From an uncultured Oscillospiraceae bacterium (GTDB taxonomy: Bacteria > Bacillota_A > Clostridia > Oscillospirales > Oscillospiraceae): a stretch of DNA of 7,244 nt. This document shows, piece by piece, positions 1 to 6,075 of this stretch. Numbering within the stretch: position 1 is the first letter of the stretch; each line of letters opens with the position of its first letter. The stretch spans positions 1 through 7,244 of the forward strand of contig CANRMG010000094.1 in the NCBI GenBank assembly GCA_947631675.1, in the 5' to 3' direction. The notes under the pieces were generated by a model. The model searched no databases, was not told the origin of the DNA, and saw only the letters and a list, made by a program, of their open reading frames with translations. A program made the translations under genes and the position numbers.

Positions 1-326
1 GCAACGGCCAGAACCTGTCCCAGGGCCAGCGGCAGCTTCTCGCCATCGCCCGCACCGCCGTGGCCAAGCACCCGGTGATGATCCTGGACGAGGCGACCAG
101 CTCCATCGATACCCGCACGGAAAAGCTCATCGATAAGGGCATGGACGCGCTGATGGAGGGCCGGACCGTGTTCGTCATCGCCCACCGCCTGTCTACCGTC
201 CGCAACGCCAAGGCCATCGTGGTCATCGAGCACGGCCAGATCGTGGAACGGGGCAGCCACGAGGAGCTTTTGGACCAGAAGGGCCGGTACTACATGCTCT
301 ACACCGGCCAGAGCGAATTGGATTAA
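1..326 (+). CDS. ABC exporter, C-terminal end of nucleotide-binding domain (partial, 5' end outside window)
   Basis: This is the last ~108 residues of an ATP-binding cassette protein; the reading frame is open to the left edge (first full codon at base 3). Visible in order are the ABC signature LSQGQRQ (from base 15), Walker B with catalytic Glu and D-loop [12 protein letters not shown] (75-110), and the switch His in VIAHRLST (His codon 183-185). The end, [13 protein letters not shown], resembles the tails of fused permease-ATPase exporters of the multidrug/lipid type, often encoded as adjacent half-transporter pairs. The catalytic Glu is intact, so this would be an active rather than degenerate site. 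A GTG at base 60 is an internal Val codon, not a start, because the signature motif lies upstream of it. Substrate and membrane domain cannot be seen. The uracil-DNA glycosylase gene starts four bases after the stop, so co-transcription is likely. Confidence 0.93.
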   Translation, partial: NGQNLSQGQRQLLAIARTAVAKHPVMILDEATSSIDTRTEKLIDKGMDALMEGRTVFVIAHRLSTVRNAKAIVVIEHGQIVERGSHEELLDQKGRYYMLYTGQSELD

Positions 327-330
327 AGAT

Positions 331-921
331 ATGGATTGGATATTGGAAAACCGGGATGAGGGCGCCCACGACAGCTGGGAGCGTCTGAAGGCCGACTGCG
401 CGGGCTGCATGGGCTGCGAGCTGGGCCGGACACGCACGAATCTCGTATTCGGCGTGGGCAATGAGCAGGCCGACGTGATGTTCATCGGCGAGGGCCCCGG
501 CGAGCAGGAGGACCTGCAGGGCGAGCCCTTCGTGGGCCCGGCGGGAAAGCTGCTGGATACCATGATGGAGATCATCGGCCTGGACAGGACGAAGGTCTAC
601 ATCGCCAACATCGTCAAGTGCCGCCCGCCCCGGAACCGGGACCCCCTGCCCGACGAGCAGGTCGCCTGCATCGGCTGGCTGCACCGGCAGATCGCCCTGG
701 TGGACCCCAAGATACTGGTATTTCTCGGCCGCATCGCGGCCATGGCCTTTATAAAGCCCGATTTTCGCATCACCCGGGAGCACGGCCAGTGGTTCGACGT
801 AGGCGGCCGCCGGGCCATGGCTATCTACCATCCCTCCGCCCTGCTGCGGGACCCCTCCAAGCGGCCGGAGACCTTCGTGGACCTGAAATCTTTGCAGCGG
901 GAGATAAACGCCCTTCCATGA
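331..921 (+). CDS. Family-4 uracil-DNA glycosylase (4Fe-4S type)
   Basis: This 196-residue protein, the usual size for the family, removes uracil from DNA (deaminated cytosine or misincorporated dUMP) at the start of base excision repair in the cytoplasm. It carries motif [10 protein letters not shown] (residues 53-61), followed by [13 protein letters not shown]. The second active-site motif is HPSALLRDP (167-175). Four cysteines fit the iron-sulfur cluster ligands of family-4 enzymes: C26 and C29 in CMGCELGR, then C97 in [11 protein letters not shown] and C113, with the last two 16 apart as in the Thermus enzyme as I recall it. C23 is an additional nearby cysteine. The start is the first ATG after the ABC gene stop; its ribosome binding site is weak, consistent with translational coupling. 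The stop overlaps the next start as ATGA. Product call is firm; genus-level orthology is not tested. Confidence 0.95.
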   Translation: MDWILENRDEGAHDSWERLKADCAGCMGCELGRTRTNLVFGVGNEQADVMFIGEGPGEQEDLQGEPFVGPAGKLLDTMMEIIGLDRTKVYIANIVKCRPPRNRDPLPDEQVACIGWLHRQIALVDPKILVFLGRIAAMAFIKPDFRITREHGQWFDVGGRRAMAIYHPSALLRDPSKRPETFVDLKSLQREINALP

Positions 922-1811
922 TCGACTTACACCCTGTCACTTTGGCCGACAAGGCCTGGATAGACCCCATCGTGCTGGCGGAGAACTCCCCCAGCGCGGA
1001 CTATAATTTTGGAAATATATTCCTCTGGGACGAGACGTTCCACCAGCAGGTGGGGCGCTGCGGCGGCCGGATGGTGACCCTGCTCACCTATGAGGACGTC
1101 CCCTTTTTCGCCTGGCCCATCGGTTCAGGCGACCCGACGCCCGTGCTCGCCGAGATGGGCGCGTACGCCGCCGCCCACGGCTTTCCCCTGGTGCTCCGGG
1201 GCGTGACGGCGGACCACCTGCCCCTGGTGGAGCGGATATTCGGCGGTGACGCCAAGGTGACGGAGGAGCGGGACCTGTGGGACTACCTCTACGCCGCGGA
1301 GAAGCTGGACACCCTCTCGGGCAAGCACCTGCACGCCAAGCGCAACCACATCCACCGCTTCGAGGAGGAGAACGACTGGCGCTTCGCCCCCATGACCGCC
1401 GGCGACATCCCCGCCTGCAGGGCCCTTCTGGACGCGTGGATGGCCTCATGCGGCGAGGACGAGGCCGACGGCATCCAGGACGAGTACCGGGCCATCTGCC
1501 GGGCCTTTGAGTACTTTGAGCCCCTGGGCCTCACCGGCGGCGTACTCTGGGTAGGGCATAGCGCCGCGGCCTTCTCCATCGGGGAGATGACCTCCCCCGA
1601 CACCTTCGACGTGCATTTTGAAAAGGCGGACACGGCCATAGACGGCGCCTATCCCATGATAAACCGGGAATTCGTGCGCCACATCCGCGCCCTCTTCCCC
1701 CAGGTGCAGTGGATCAACCGGGAGGACGACACCGGCCGGCCCAGTCTGCGCCAGTCCAAGCTCAGCTACCATCCCGACCGGGTGGTGGAAAAATATAAGG
1801 TGGAGTTATAA
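918..1811 (+). CDS. DUF2156 / LPG-synthase C-terminal-domain-like protein
   Basis: This 297-residue protein begins [12 protein letters not shown] and overlaps the UDG stop in an ATGA junction. The frame stays open upstream to base 618, but that extension lies inside the UDG gene and should not be used. The features are those of stand-alone DUF2156 proteins of Firmicutes: an N-terminal SADYNFGNIFLWDE stretch (26-39), the central basic GKHLHAKRNHIHRF (135-148), and a C-terminal YPMINREF (245-252) plus INREDDTGRPSLRQSKLSYHP region (266-286). The fold is that of two GNAT-like halves, as in the aminoacyl-transfer domain of MprF (phosphatidylglycerol lysyltransferase). MprF's membrane flippase is absent: I see no transmembrane segment or signal peptide, so it should be cytosolic. 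Whether it transfers an aminoacyl group from tRNA, and to what, is unknown. The next gene starts one base after its stop. Confidence 0.88.
   Translation: MIDLHPVTLADKAWIDPIVLAENSPSADYNFGNIFLWDETFHQQVGRCGGRMVTLLTYEDVPFFAWPIGSGDPTPVLAEMGAYAAAHGFPLVLRGVTADHLPLVERIFGGDAKVTEERDLWDYLYAAEKLDTLSGKHLHAKRNHIHRFEEENDWRFAPMTAGDIPACRALLDAWMASCGEDEADGIQDEYRAICRAFEYFEPLGLTGGVLWVGHSAAAFSIGEMTSPDTFDVHFEKADTAIDGAYPMINREFVRHIRALFPQVQWINREDDTGRPSLRQSKLSYHPDRVVEKYKVEL
1797..1805 (+). promoter_or_regulatory. Ribosome binding site of the GNAT gene
   Basis: AAGGTGGAG lies seven bases before the ATG at 1813 and inside the last codons of the DUF2156 gene. It is the clearest Shine-Dalgarno in the upstream gene run and fixes the GNAT start. 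Confidence 0.75.
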
Positions 1812-1812
1812 C

Positions 1813-2664
1813 ATGTCCGATCATATCATCCGACCCTGGCGGCAGGAGGATCTTCCCCGGCTGGAGAAGCTGTGGACGGAGGCCTTTGGCGACGACGCCG
1901 ACTACATCAGCGCCTTCCGCGCCCATTTCCTGCGGCCGGACACCTGTCTGGTGGCGGAGGCGGACGGCATGGCCGTGTCGGCCATGTATATCCTGGACGG
2001 GCCCATCCTCTTCCCCCCTGACGGCACCTCCCTGACCACCGCCTACACCTACGCCCTGGCCACGGACCCGGCCTACCGGGGGCGGGGCATCGGCACGGCG
2101 GTATACCGGGCCTGCGTAGACGCGGCGCTGCGCCATGTGGACGCGGCCTGTGTGCTGCCCTCGGAGAAGGCGCTGTACTCCTTCTACGAGAAGGCCAACG
2201 GCAGCACGCCGGTCAGCTGGGTCCGGGAAGCGCTCATCCCCCGGGAGGAGCTCATCGGCCCGGCGCCCGGCGCGGATGTCATCTCCGCCGGGGAATACTA
2301 CCTGCGGCGCAAGTCCATCCTCCGGGGCCTCCCCTACGCCGTGGTCACCACCAGCTTCCTGGCCATGGAGGCCTACCACATGAATCGCTTCGGCGGCGGC
2401 TATCTCTCCGTGGACGGGGACATCGCCGCCGTGGAGATGGACGGGGACACCTGCCGGGTCATCGAACTGCTGGCCCCGGAGGGAGACTGGCTGGAGGTCG
2501 TGCAGGCCGTGGCGGAGAAGTTTCCCGCAAAGAATTACATGGTCCGCAGCCCCGTATTCTTCCCCGGTCCCGGCGAGGTGCGGCCCTTCATGCTGGCCAC
2601 CCTGAGCCCGGACGCCAAGGCTCAGCCACCTGAAAAGCTCTGGTGGGGCTTCGTCTTCGACTGA
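1813..2664 (+). CDS. GNAT-family N-acetyltransferase with C-terminal extension
   Basis: This 283-residue protein has an N-terminal GNAT domain (about residues 4-150) that should transfer an acetyl group from acetyl-CoA to an unknown acceptor. The acetyl-CoA pyrophosphate-binding motif A is ALATDPAYRGRGIGTAVYRA (81-100), with R89-G90-R91-G92-I93-G94 as the R/QxxGxG core. It is followed by VLPSEKALYSFYEKANG (114-130), the usual place for motif B with its LYxFYxK pattern. At nearly twice the length of a minimal GNAT, it has a second ~130-residue region (150-283) with a YLSVDGDIAAVEMDGD strand-turn pattern and VIELL-APEG-W. This is probably a degenerate second GNAT-like half, but that is inference from pattern. 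It is soluble, with no signal peptide. It follows DUF2156 by one base with a good ribosome binding site, so the two are surely co-transcribed. Substrate unknown. Confidence 0.9.
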   Translation: MSDHIIRPWRQEDLPRLEKLWTEAFGDDADYISAFRAHFLRPDTCLVAEADGMAVSAMYILDGPILFPPDGTSLTTAYTYALATDPAYRGRGIGTAVYRACVDAALRHVDAACVLPSEKALYSFYEKANGSTPVSWVREALIPREELIGPAPGADVISAGEYYLRRKSILRGLPYAVVTTSFLAMEAYHMNRFGGGYLSVDGDIAAVEMDGDTCRVIELLAPEGDWLEVVQAVAEKFPAKNYMVRSPVFFPGPGEVRPFMLATLSPDAKAQPPEKLWWGFVFD

Positions 2665-2673
2665 CACATCCAT

Positions 2674-2709
2674 ATGACCGCCGCACATCTCCCGCTGGCG
2701 GTCATTTTA
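2674..2709 (+). terminator. Hairpin with short T run between GNAT and the GTPase gene (weak terminator or attenuator)
   Basis: Two perfect 9-base arms, ATGACCGCC (2674-2682) and GGCGGTCAT (2697-2705), enclose a 14-base loop. They are followed by TTT (2706-2708), making a run of four T with the last stem base. The hairpin begins ten bases after the GNAT stop and ends 25 bases before the GTPase start. The stem is strong but the T tract is short, so it may be a partial terminator, an attenuator, or an mRNA-stabilising structure. It is the only such structure in the upstream run of genes. Confidence 0.45.
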
Positions 2710-2715
2710 CGCTTT

Positions 2716-2723
2716 GGAAAGGG
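2716..2723 (+). promoter_or_regulatory. Ribosome binding site deciding the start of the GTPase-NYN gene
   Basis: GGAAAGGG sits ten bases before the ATG at 2734. No Shine-Dalgarno precedes the in-frame ATG at 2674, which also lies in the hairpin arm. The protein starting at 2734 begins MKKLTVGILAHVDAGKTTL, exactly where TetM/EF-G-like proteins begin. Both facts favour 2734. Confidence 0.7.
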
Positions 2724-2733
2724 CATACACCCT

Positions 2734-5283
2734 ATGAAGAAACTGACCGTCGGTATCCTGGCCCATGTGGACGCGGGCAAGACCACCCTGTCCGAGGCCA
2801 TGCTGTACCTGGCCGGCAAGATCAAAAAGCTGGGCCGGGTGGACCATCGGGACACGTATCTGGACACCCATGACCTGGAGCGGGCCCGGGGCATCACCAT
2901 CTTCTCCAAGCAGGCCCTGTTCACCGCAGGGAGCACGGATATAACGCTCCTGGACACCCCCGGCCACGTGGACTTCTCCCCGGAAGCGGAGCGGGTGCTG
3001 CAGGTGCTGGACTACGCCATCATGGTCATCAGCGGCACCGGCGGCGTCCAGGCCCACACGGAGACCCTCTGGGCCCTGCTCCGGCGCTACAAGGTCCCTG
3101 CCCTCGTCTTCGTCACCAAGATGGACGTGGCCGGCACAGATAGAGCCGCCCTCATGAAGGACATCCAGGGGCGCCTCGGCGAAGCCTGTGTGGACTTCTC
3201 CCCGGACAACGCCGAGCGGGACGAGACCGTCGCCATGCTGGACGAGGGAGCTTTGGACGCCTATATGCAGTCTGGCGCTCTCCCGGACAGTGAGATCATC
3301 CGTCTGGTGAAAGCGCGGAAGCTGTCCCCCTGTTTCTTTGGCTCCGGCCTGAAGCTGGACGGCGTGGAGGAGTTTCTCGCCGCCCTGGACCGGTATACTG
3401 CTCAGCCCTCCTATCCCGTTCCCTTTGGGGCCCGGGTCTATAAGATCGGCCGGGACGGGCAGGGCAGCCGCCTGACCTACTTGAAGGTCACCGGCGGGCA
3501 GCTTTCCGTGCGCATGCCCATCCGGTACCTGCCCCTGCGGGCCACTGGGCCCGTGGAGGAGAAGATAAGCCAGATACGCCTCTACTCCGGCATAAAATAC
3601 GATACCGCCGACGTCGTGGCCGCCGGGCAGGTCTGCGCCGTCACAGGCCTTTCCGGCACCTGGCCGGGCCAGGGGCTGGGAGCGGAACCGGACGGGGACG
3701 AACCATACCTCACCCCCGCCATGGGCTACCGCATCCGCCTGCCCAAGGGCTGTGATGCCCGGACGATGCTGCCGAAGCTGAAGCTTCTGGAGGAGAAAGA
3801 GCCCCAGCTGCACATCCTCTGGCAGGAGGCCTTGGGCGAGATACACGTCCAGCTCATGGGCGCGGTGCAGATCGAGATCCTCAAAAGCCTCATCAAAGAG
3901 CGCTTCGACGTGGATGTGGACATCGACGCGGGCCGGGTCCTCTACCGGGAGACCATCGCGAATACCGTAGAGGGCGTGGGCCACTACGAGCCCCTGCGCC
4001 ACTACGCCGAGGTGCATCTGCTGCTGGAGCCCGGCGAGCCGGGCAGCGGGATCGTACTGGACACCGCCTGCTCTGAGGACGTGCTGGATAGGAACTGGCA
4101 GCGGCTCATATTGACCCATCTGGAGGAAAAACAGCATCTGGGCGTACTCACAGGCTCGCCGCTGACCGACGTGAAGATCACCCTTCTGGCCGGGCGGGCG
4201 CACCTTAAACACACCGAGGGCGGCGACTTCCGCCAGGCCACCTACCGGGCCGTGCGCCAGGGGCTGATGCAGGCCGAGAGCGTGCTGCTGGAGCCCTATT
4301 ACGCCTTCCGCCTGGAGGTGCCCGCCGACCAGATCGGCCGGGCCATCACCGACGTGCGGGCCATGGGCGGGGTCCATGAAAGCCCCGTCCCCGCAGGCGA
4401 GAACATGGTCCTCACCGGCGCGGCCCCCGTGGCCGCCATGGCCGATTACGCCGCGCAGGTGGCCGCCTATACCGGCGGCCGGGGCCGCTTTTCCTGCCAC
4501 GTGGAGGGCTGCCGGCCCTGCCACGACGCCCAGGCGGTCATCGAGGCCATCGGCTACGACCCGGAGGCGGACCTGGAAAACTCCCCGGACAGCGTATTCT
4601 GCGCCCACGGGGCGGGCTTTGTGGTGAAGTGGGACAAGGTACCGGAGTACATGCACCTGGACAGCGGCCTTAAAGACCCCGCCGCGCCGGAGACCATGGA
4701 GCCCAAAGTCCAGCGCCAGAATCTGGACATCGACGACAAGATGCTGGAGGCCATCATGGTCCGGGAGTTCGGCCCCATCCGCCGCAAACAGTACTCCGCT
4801 CCCCAGGTCAACAGCGCCGTGTGCATCCAGATGCAGGCCCGGAAGGACCACGAGCACATCATCGTGGACGGGTATAATGTCATCTTCGCCTGGGATGAGC
4901 TGAAAGCCCTGGCGGCGGAGAGCCTGGACCTGGCCCGGAGCCGGCTTTTGGACATGCTGGCCAATTACCAGGGCTACACCAAGAGCGACCTGGTGGTGGT
5001 CTTTGACGCCTACAAGGTCCCCGGCGGCCAGGGCAGCCGGGCAAGCCACGGCAATCTGCGCGTGGCCTACACCAGGGAGGGCGAGACGGCGGATATGTAT
5101 ATCGAGCGGCTGGTAGACGAGATCGGCAAGAACGAGACCGTCCGGGTGGTCACCTCTGACCGCATGGTCCAGGTGGGCGCCCTCCGCTCCGGGGTGCTGC
5201 GCTGCTCCTCGGGGGAGTTCAAGACCGAGGTAGAATGGGTCCTGGACCAGATCGCCGACGCGGTGAGAAGGTCGCAGTTTTAA
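2734..5283 (+). CDS. TetM/EF-G-like ribosomal GTPase fused to a C-terminal YacP/Rae1-type NYN nuclease domain
   Basis: This is an 849-residue protein, against about 640 for TetM. The N-terminal ~645 residues have ribosomal-protection/EF-G architecture. The GTPase motifs are AHVDAGKTT (10-18), RGIT (52-55), DTPGH (74-78, with the catalytic-type His78) and TKMD (128-131, Thr in place of the usual Asn). Domain II lies around 225-305, domain III around 345-400 (LGEIHVQLMGAVQIEI at 367-382), and domain IV includes 480-525. The domain IV tip loop AHLKHTEGGDF (489-499) replaces TetM's YSPVSTPADF loop. A Cys/His-rich stretch follows (588-625). After a linker (646-705) comes a NYN domain (706-849): IIVDGYNVIFAWDELK, VVVFDAY (754-760), GETAD (783-787) and VVTSD (805-809). 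This matches B. subtilis YacP/Rae1 as I remember it, with D712 and D787 in the positions of its D7 and D81. Rae1 is a ribosome-associated endonuclease cutting mRNA in the A site. Inferred role: GTP-dependent engagement of stalled ribosomes and mRNA cleavage. Tetracycline resistance is possible but not the better reading. Confidence 0.9.
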   Translation: MKKLTVGILAHVDAGKTTLSEAMLYLAGKIKKLGRVDHRDTYLDTHDLERARGITIFSKQALFTAGSTDITLLDTPGHVDFSPEAERVLQVLDYAIMVISGTGGVQAHTETLWALLRRYKVPALVFVTKMDVAGTDRAALMKDIQGRLGEACVDFSPDNAERDETVAMLDEGALDAYMQSGALPDSEIIRLVKARKLSPCFFGSGLKLDGVEEFLAALDRYTAQPSYPVPFGARVYKIGRDGQGSRLTYLKVTGGQLSVRMPIRYLPLRATGPVEEKISQIRLYSGIKYDTADVVAAGQVCAVTGLSGTWPGQGLGAEPDGDEPYLTPAMGYRIRLPKGCDARTMLPKLKLLEEKEPQLHILWQEALGEIHVQLMGAVQIEILKSLIKERFDVDVDIDAGRVLYRETIANTVEGVGHYEPLRHYAEVHLLLEPGEPGSGIVLDTACSEDVLDRNWQRLILTHLEEKQHLGVLTGSPLTDVKITLLAGRAHLKHTEGGDFRQATYRAVRQGLMQAESVLLEPYYAFRLEVPADQIGRAITDVRAMGGVHESPVPAGENMVLTGAAPVAAMADYAAQVAAYTGGRGRFSCHVEGCRPCHDAQAVIEAIGYDPEADLENSPDSVFCAHGAGFVVKWDKVPEYMHLDSGLKDPAAPETMEPKVQRQNLDIDDKMLEAIMVREFGPIRRKQYSAPQVNSAVCIQMQARKDHEHIIVDGYNVIFAWDELKALAAESLDLARSRLLDMLANYQGYTKSDLVVVFDAYKVPGGQGSRASHGNLRVAYTREGETADMYIERLVDEIGKNETVRVVTSDRMVQVGALRSGVLRCSSGEFKTEVEWVLDQIADAVRRSQF

Positions 5284-5304
5284 GGGAGCTGTAAACCGGG
5301 AGTT

Positions 5305-5312
5305 AAGAGAGG
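5305..5312 (+). promoter_or_regulatory. Ribosome binding site of the low-GC metalloprotease-like gene
   Basis: AAGAGAGG lies ten bases before the ATG at 5323. A second in-frame ATG at 5329 would leave a 16-base gap, so 5323 is preferred. Confidence 0.6.
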
Positions 5313-5322
5313 TAAAGCCAAA

Positions 5323-6075
5323 ATGGAAATGTCAACAGCGCACTATGTTTTTCACTATAAGGAAAACAGCCTGGCTGAAAAAGAAATAGATCAGATCGCT
5401 GATACCCAGGAAGGATGCTACACATTTATCAGCAATTGCCTTCATGCTGACGCGAAGGGTAAGATCCACTATCATTTGTTCGACACTCCACAGGAGGTTG
5501 GCAAGCAATACGCGATCATCCACGACGAGGATGACGACGAGCCATGCAACGGCTTTGCTCTTCCGAATATTATGAGCAAGGACGGTATGGATCACGTCTT
5601 TGCTGTATACAGCGAAACGATAAAATGCGTCGGTTTCCATGAAGACGCACATATTATCTCCTATTCGATCTGCAGACCAAATTCGCGGTTTATCAGTGAA
5701 GGGCTTGCCATGTTTTTCGACCGTTACTGGTGGGGGATCGACAATTATTCCTGGACGCGATGGTATATCGAGCAGGAAAAGGCCCCATCTGTAGTTGATC
5801 TGCTTGAAAACAGCAATTTCCGTGAATATGACTGTGAGTTGACTTATCCCATCGCAGGCACGTTTACAGGATACCTGATCGAACGCTTCGGTACGGAACA
5901 ATACGTTGCGTTCTATAAACGGTGCGCTGATAATACAGCGCAAGCTTTTGAGCAAACCTTCGGGATCACTGCTGTTCGTCTCGAAAAGGACTTTCTCGGT
6001 TACATGAAAACGTTCGAGCTGCGCCAGGACATCCGCGAGCTGCTGATAAAGGACATCGATGGAGAAAGAGCTTGA
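5323..6075 (+). CDS. Putative cytosolic zinc metallopeptidase, peptidase-MA-like (HExxH...E)
   Basis: This 250-residue protein has a probable gluzincin active site. H106-E107-D108-A109-H110 is an HExxH motif, and SEGLAMFF supplies the likely third metal ligand, E126, in the E-G-L-A context typical of peptidase-MA proteins. The rest fits the same pattern: an N-terminal HYVFHYKEN start, then YPIAGTFTGYLIERFGTEQYVAFYK (175-199), then AFEQTFGI (208-215). There is no signal peptide or transmembrane segment, so it should act in the cytoplasm. The substrate is unknown. Its base composition stands out: hand counts give 22/60 G+C at 5341-5400, 27/60 at 5581-5640 and 29/60 at 5881-5940, against 44/60 at 4441-4500 and 39/60 at 6121-6180. 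That suggests recent acquisition. Its last ~15 codons return to the neighbours' composition and overlap the ylmH start by 17 bases. Loss of catalysis cannot be ruled out from sequence. Confidence 0.75.
   Translation: MEMSTAHYVFHYKENSLAEKEIDQIADTQEGCYTFISNCLHADAKGKIHYHLFDTPQEVGKQYAIIHDEDDDEPCNGFALPNIMSKDGMDHVFAVYSETIKCVGFHEDAHIISYSICRPNSRFISEGLAMFFDRYWWGIDNYSWTRWYIEQEKAPSVVDLLENSNFREYDCELTYPIAGTFTGYLIERFGTEQYVAFYKRCADNTAQAFEQTFGITAVRLEKDFLGYMKTFELRQDIRELLIKDIDGERA
6048..6053 (+). promoter_or_regulatory. Ribosome binding site of ylmH
   Basis: AAAGGA lies five bases before the ATG at 6059, inside the 3' end of the preceding gene. It supports 6059 as the ylmH start and translation of the two overlapping genes from one mRNA. 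Confidence 0.7.

Noticed and set aside
618..917. Upstream extension of the DUF2156 frame to an ATG at 618
   Set aside because: The extension lies wholly inside the UDG gene, is Pro/Arg/Ala-rich without similarity to anything, and DUF2156 proteins begin at the residue encoded at 918, which also makes an ATGA overlap.
1762..2688. 308-codon open frame on the - strand opposite the GNAT gene
   Set aside because: Same cause: antisense of a GC-rich coding region, rich in Gly/His/Val/Arg and without motifs. The + strand GNAT motif A is clear.
2674..2733. 20-residue N-terminal extension of the GTPase gene from ATG 2674, or a leader peptide starting there
   Set aside because: No ribosome binding site precedes 2674, the ATG is in a hairpin arm, and related GTPases start at MKKLTVGILAH (2734). 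There is no separate stop to make a leader peptide.
2734..4680. Simple call of a tetracycline resistance gene
   Set aside because: The architecture is TetM-like, but the domain IV tip loop motif is absent, the C-terminus differs, and a NYN nuclease domain is attached. Resistance is not supported by the sequence alone.
2707..5049. Very long open frame (780 codons) on the - strand opposite the GTPase-NYN gene
   Set aside because: It is a shadow of the GC-rich third-position bias of the + strand gene. Its translation is low-complexity in Gly, His, Val and Leu, with no recognisable motif, while the + strand frame has full GTPase and NYN motifs.
5284..6058. Terminal direct or inverted repeats bounding the low-GC gene as an insertion element
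   Set aside because: Only short chance matches such as GAGCTG near both ends were found. No convincing target duplication, inverted ends, transposase or integrase.
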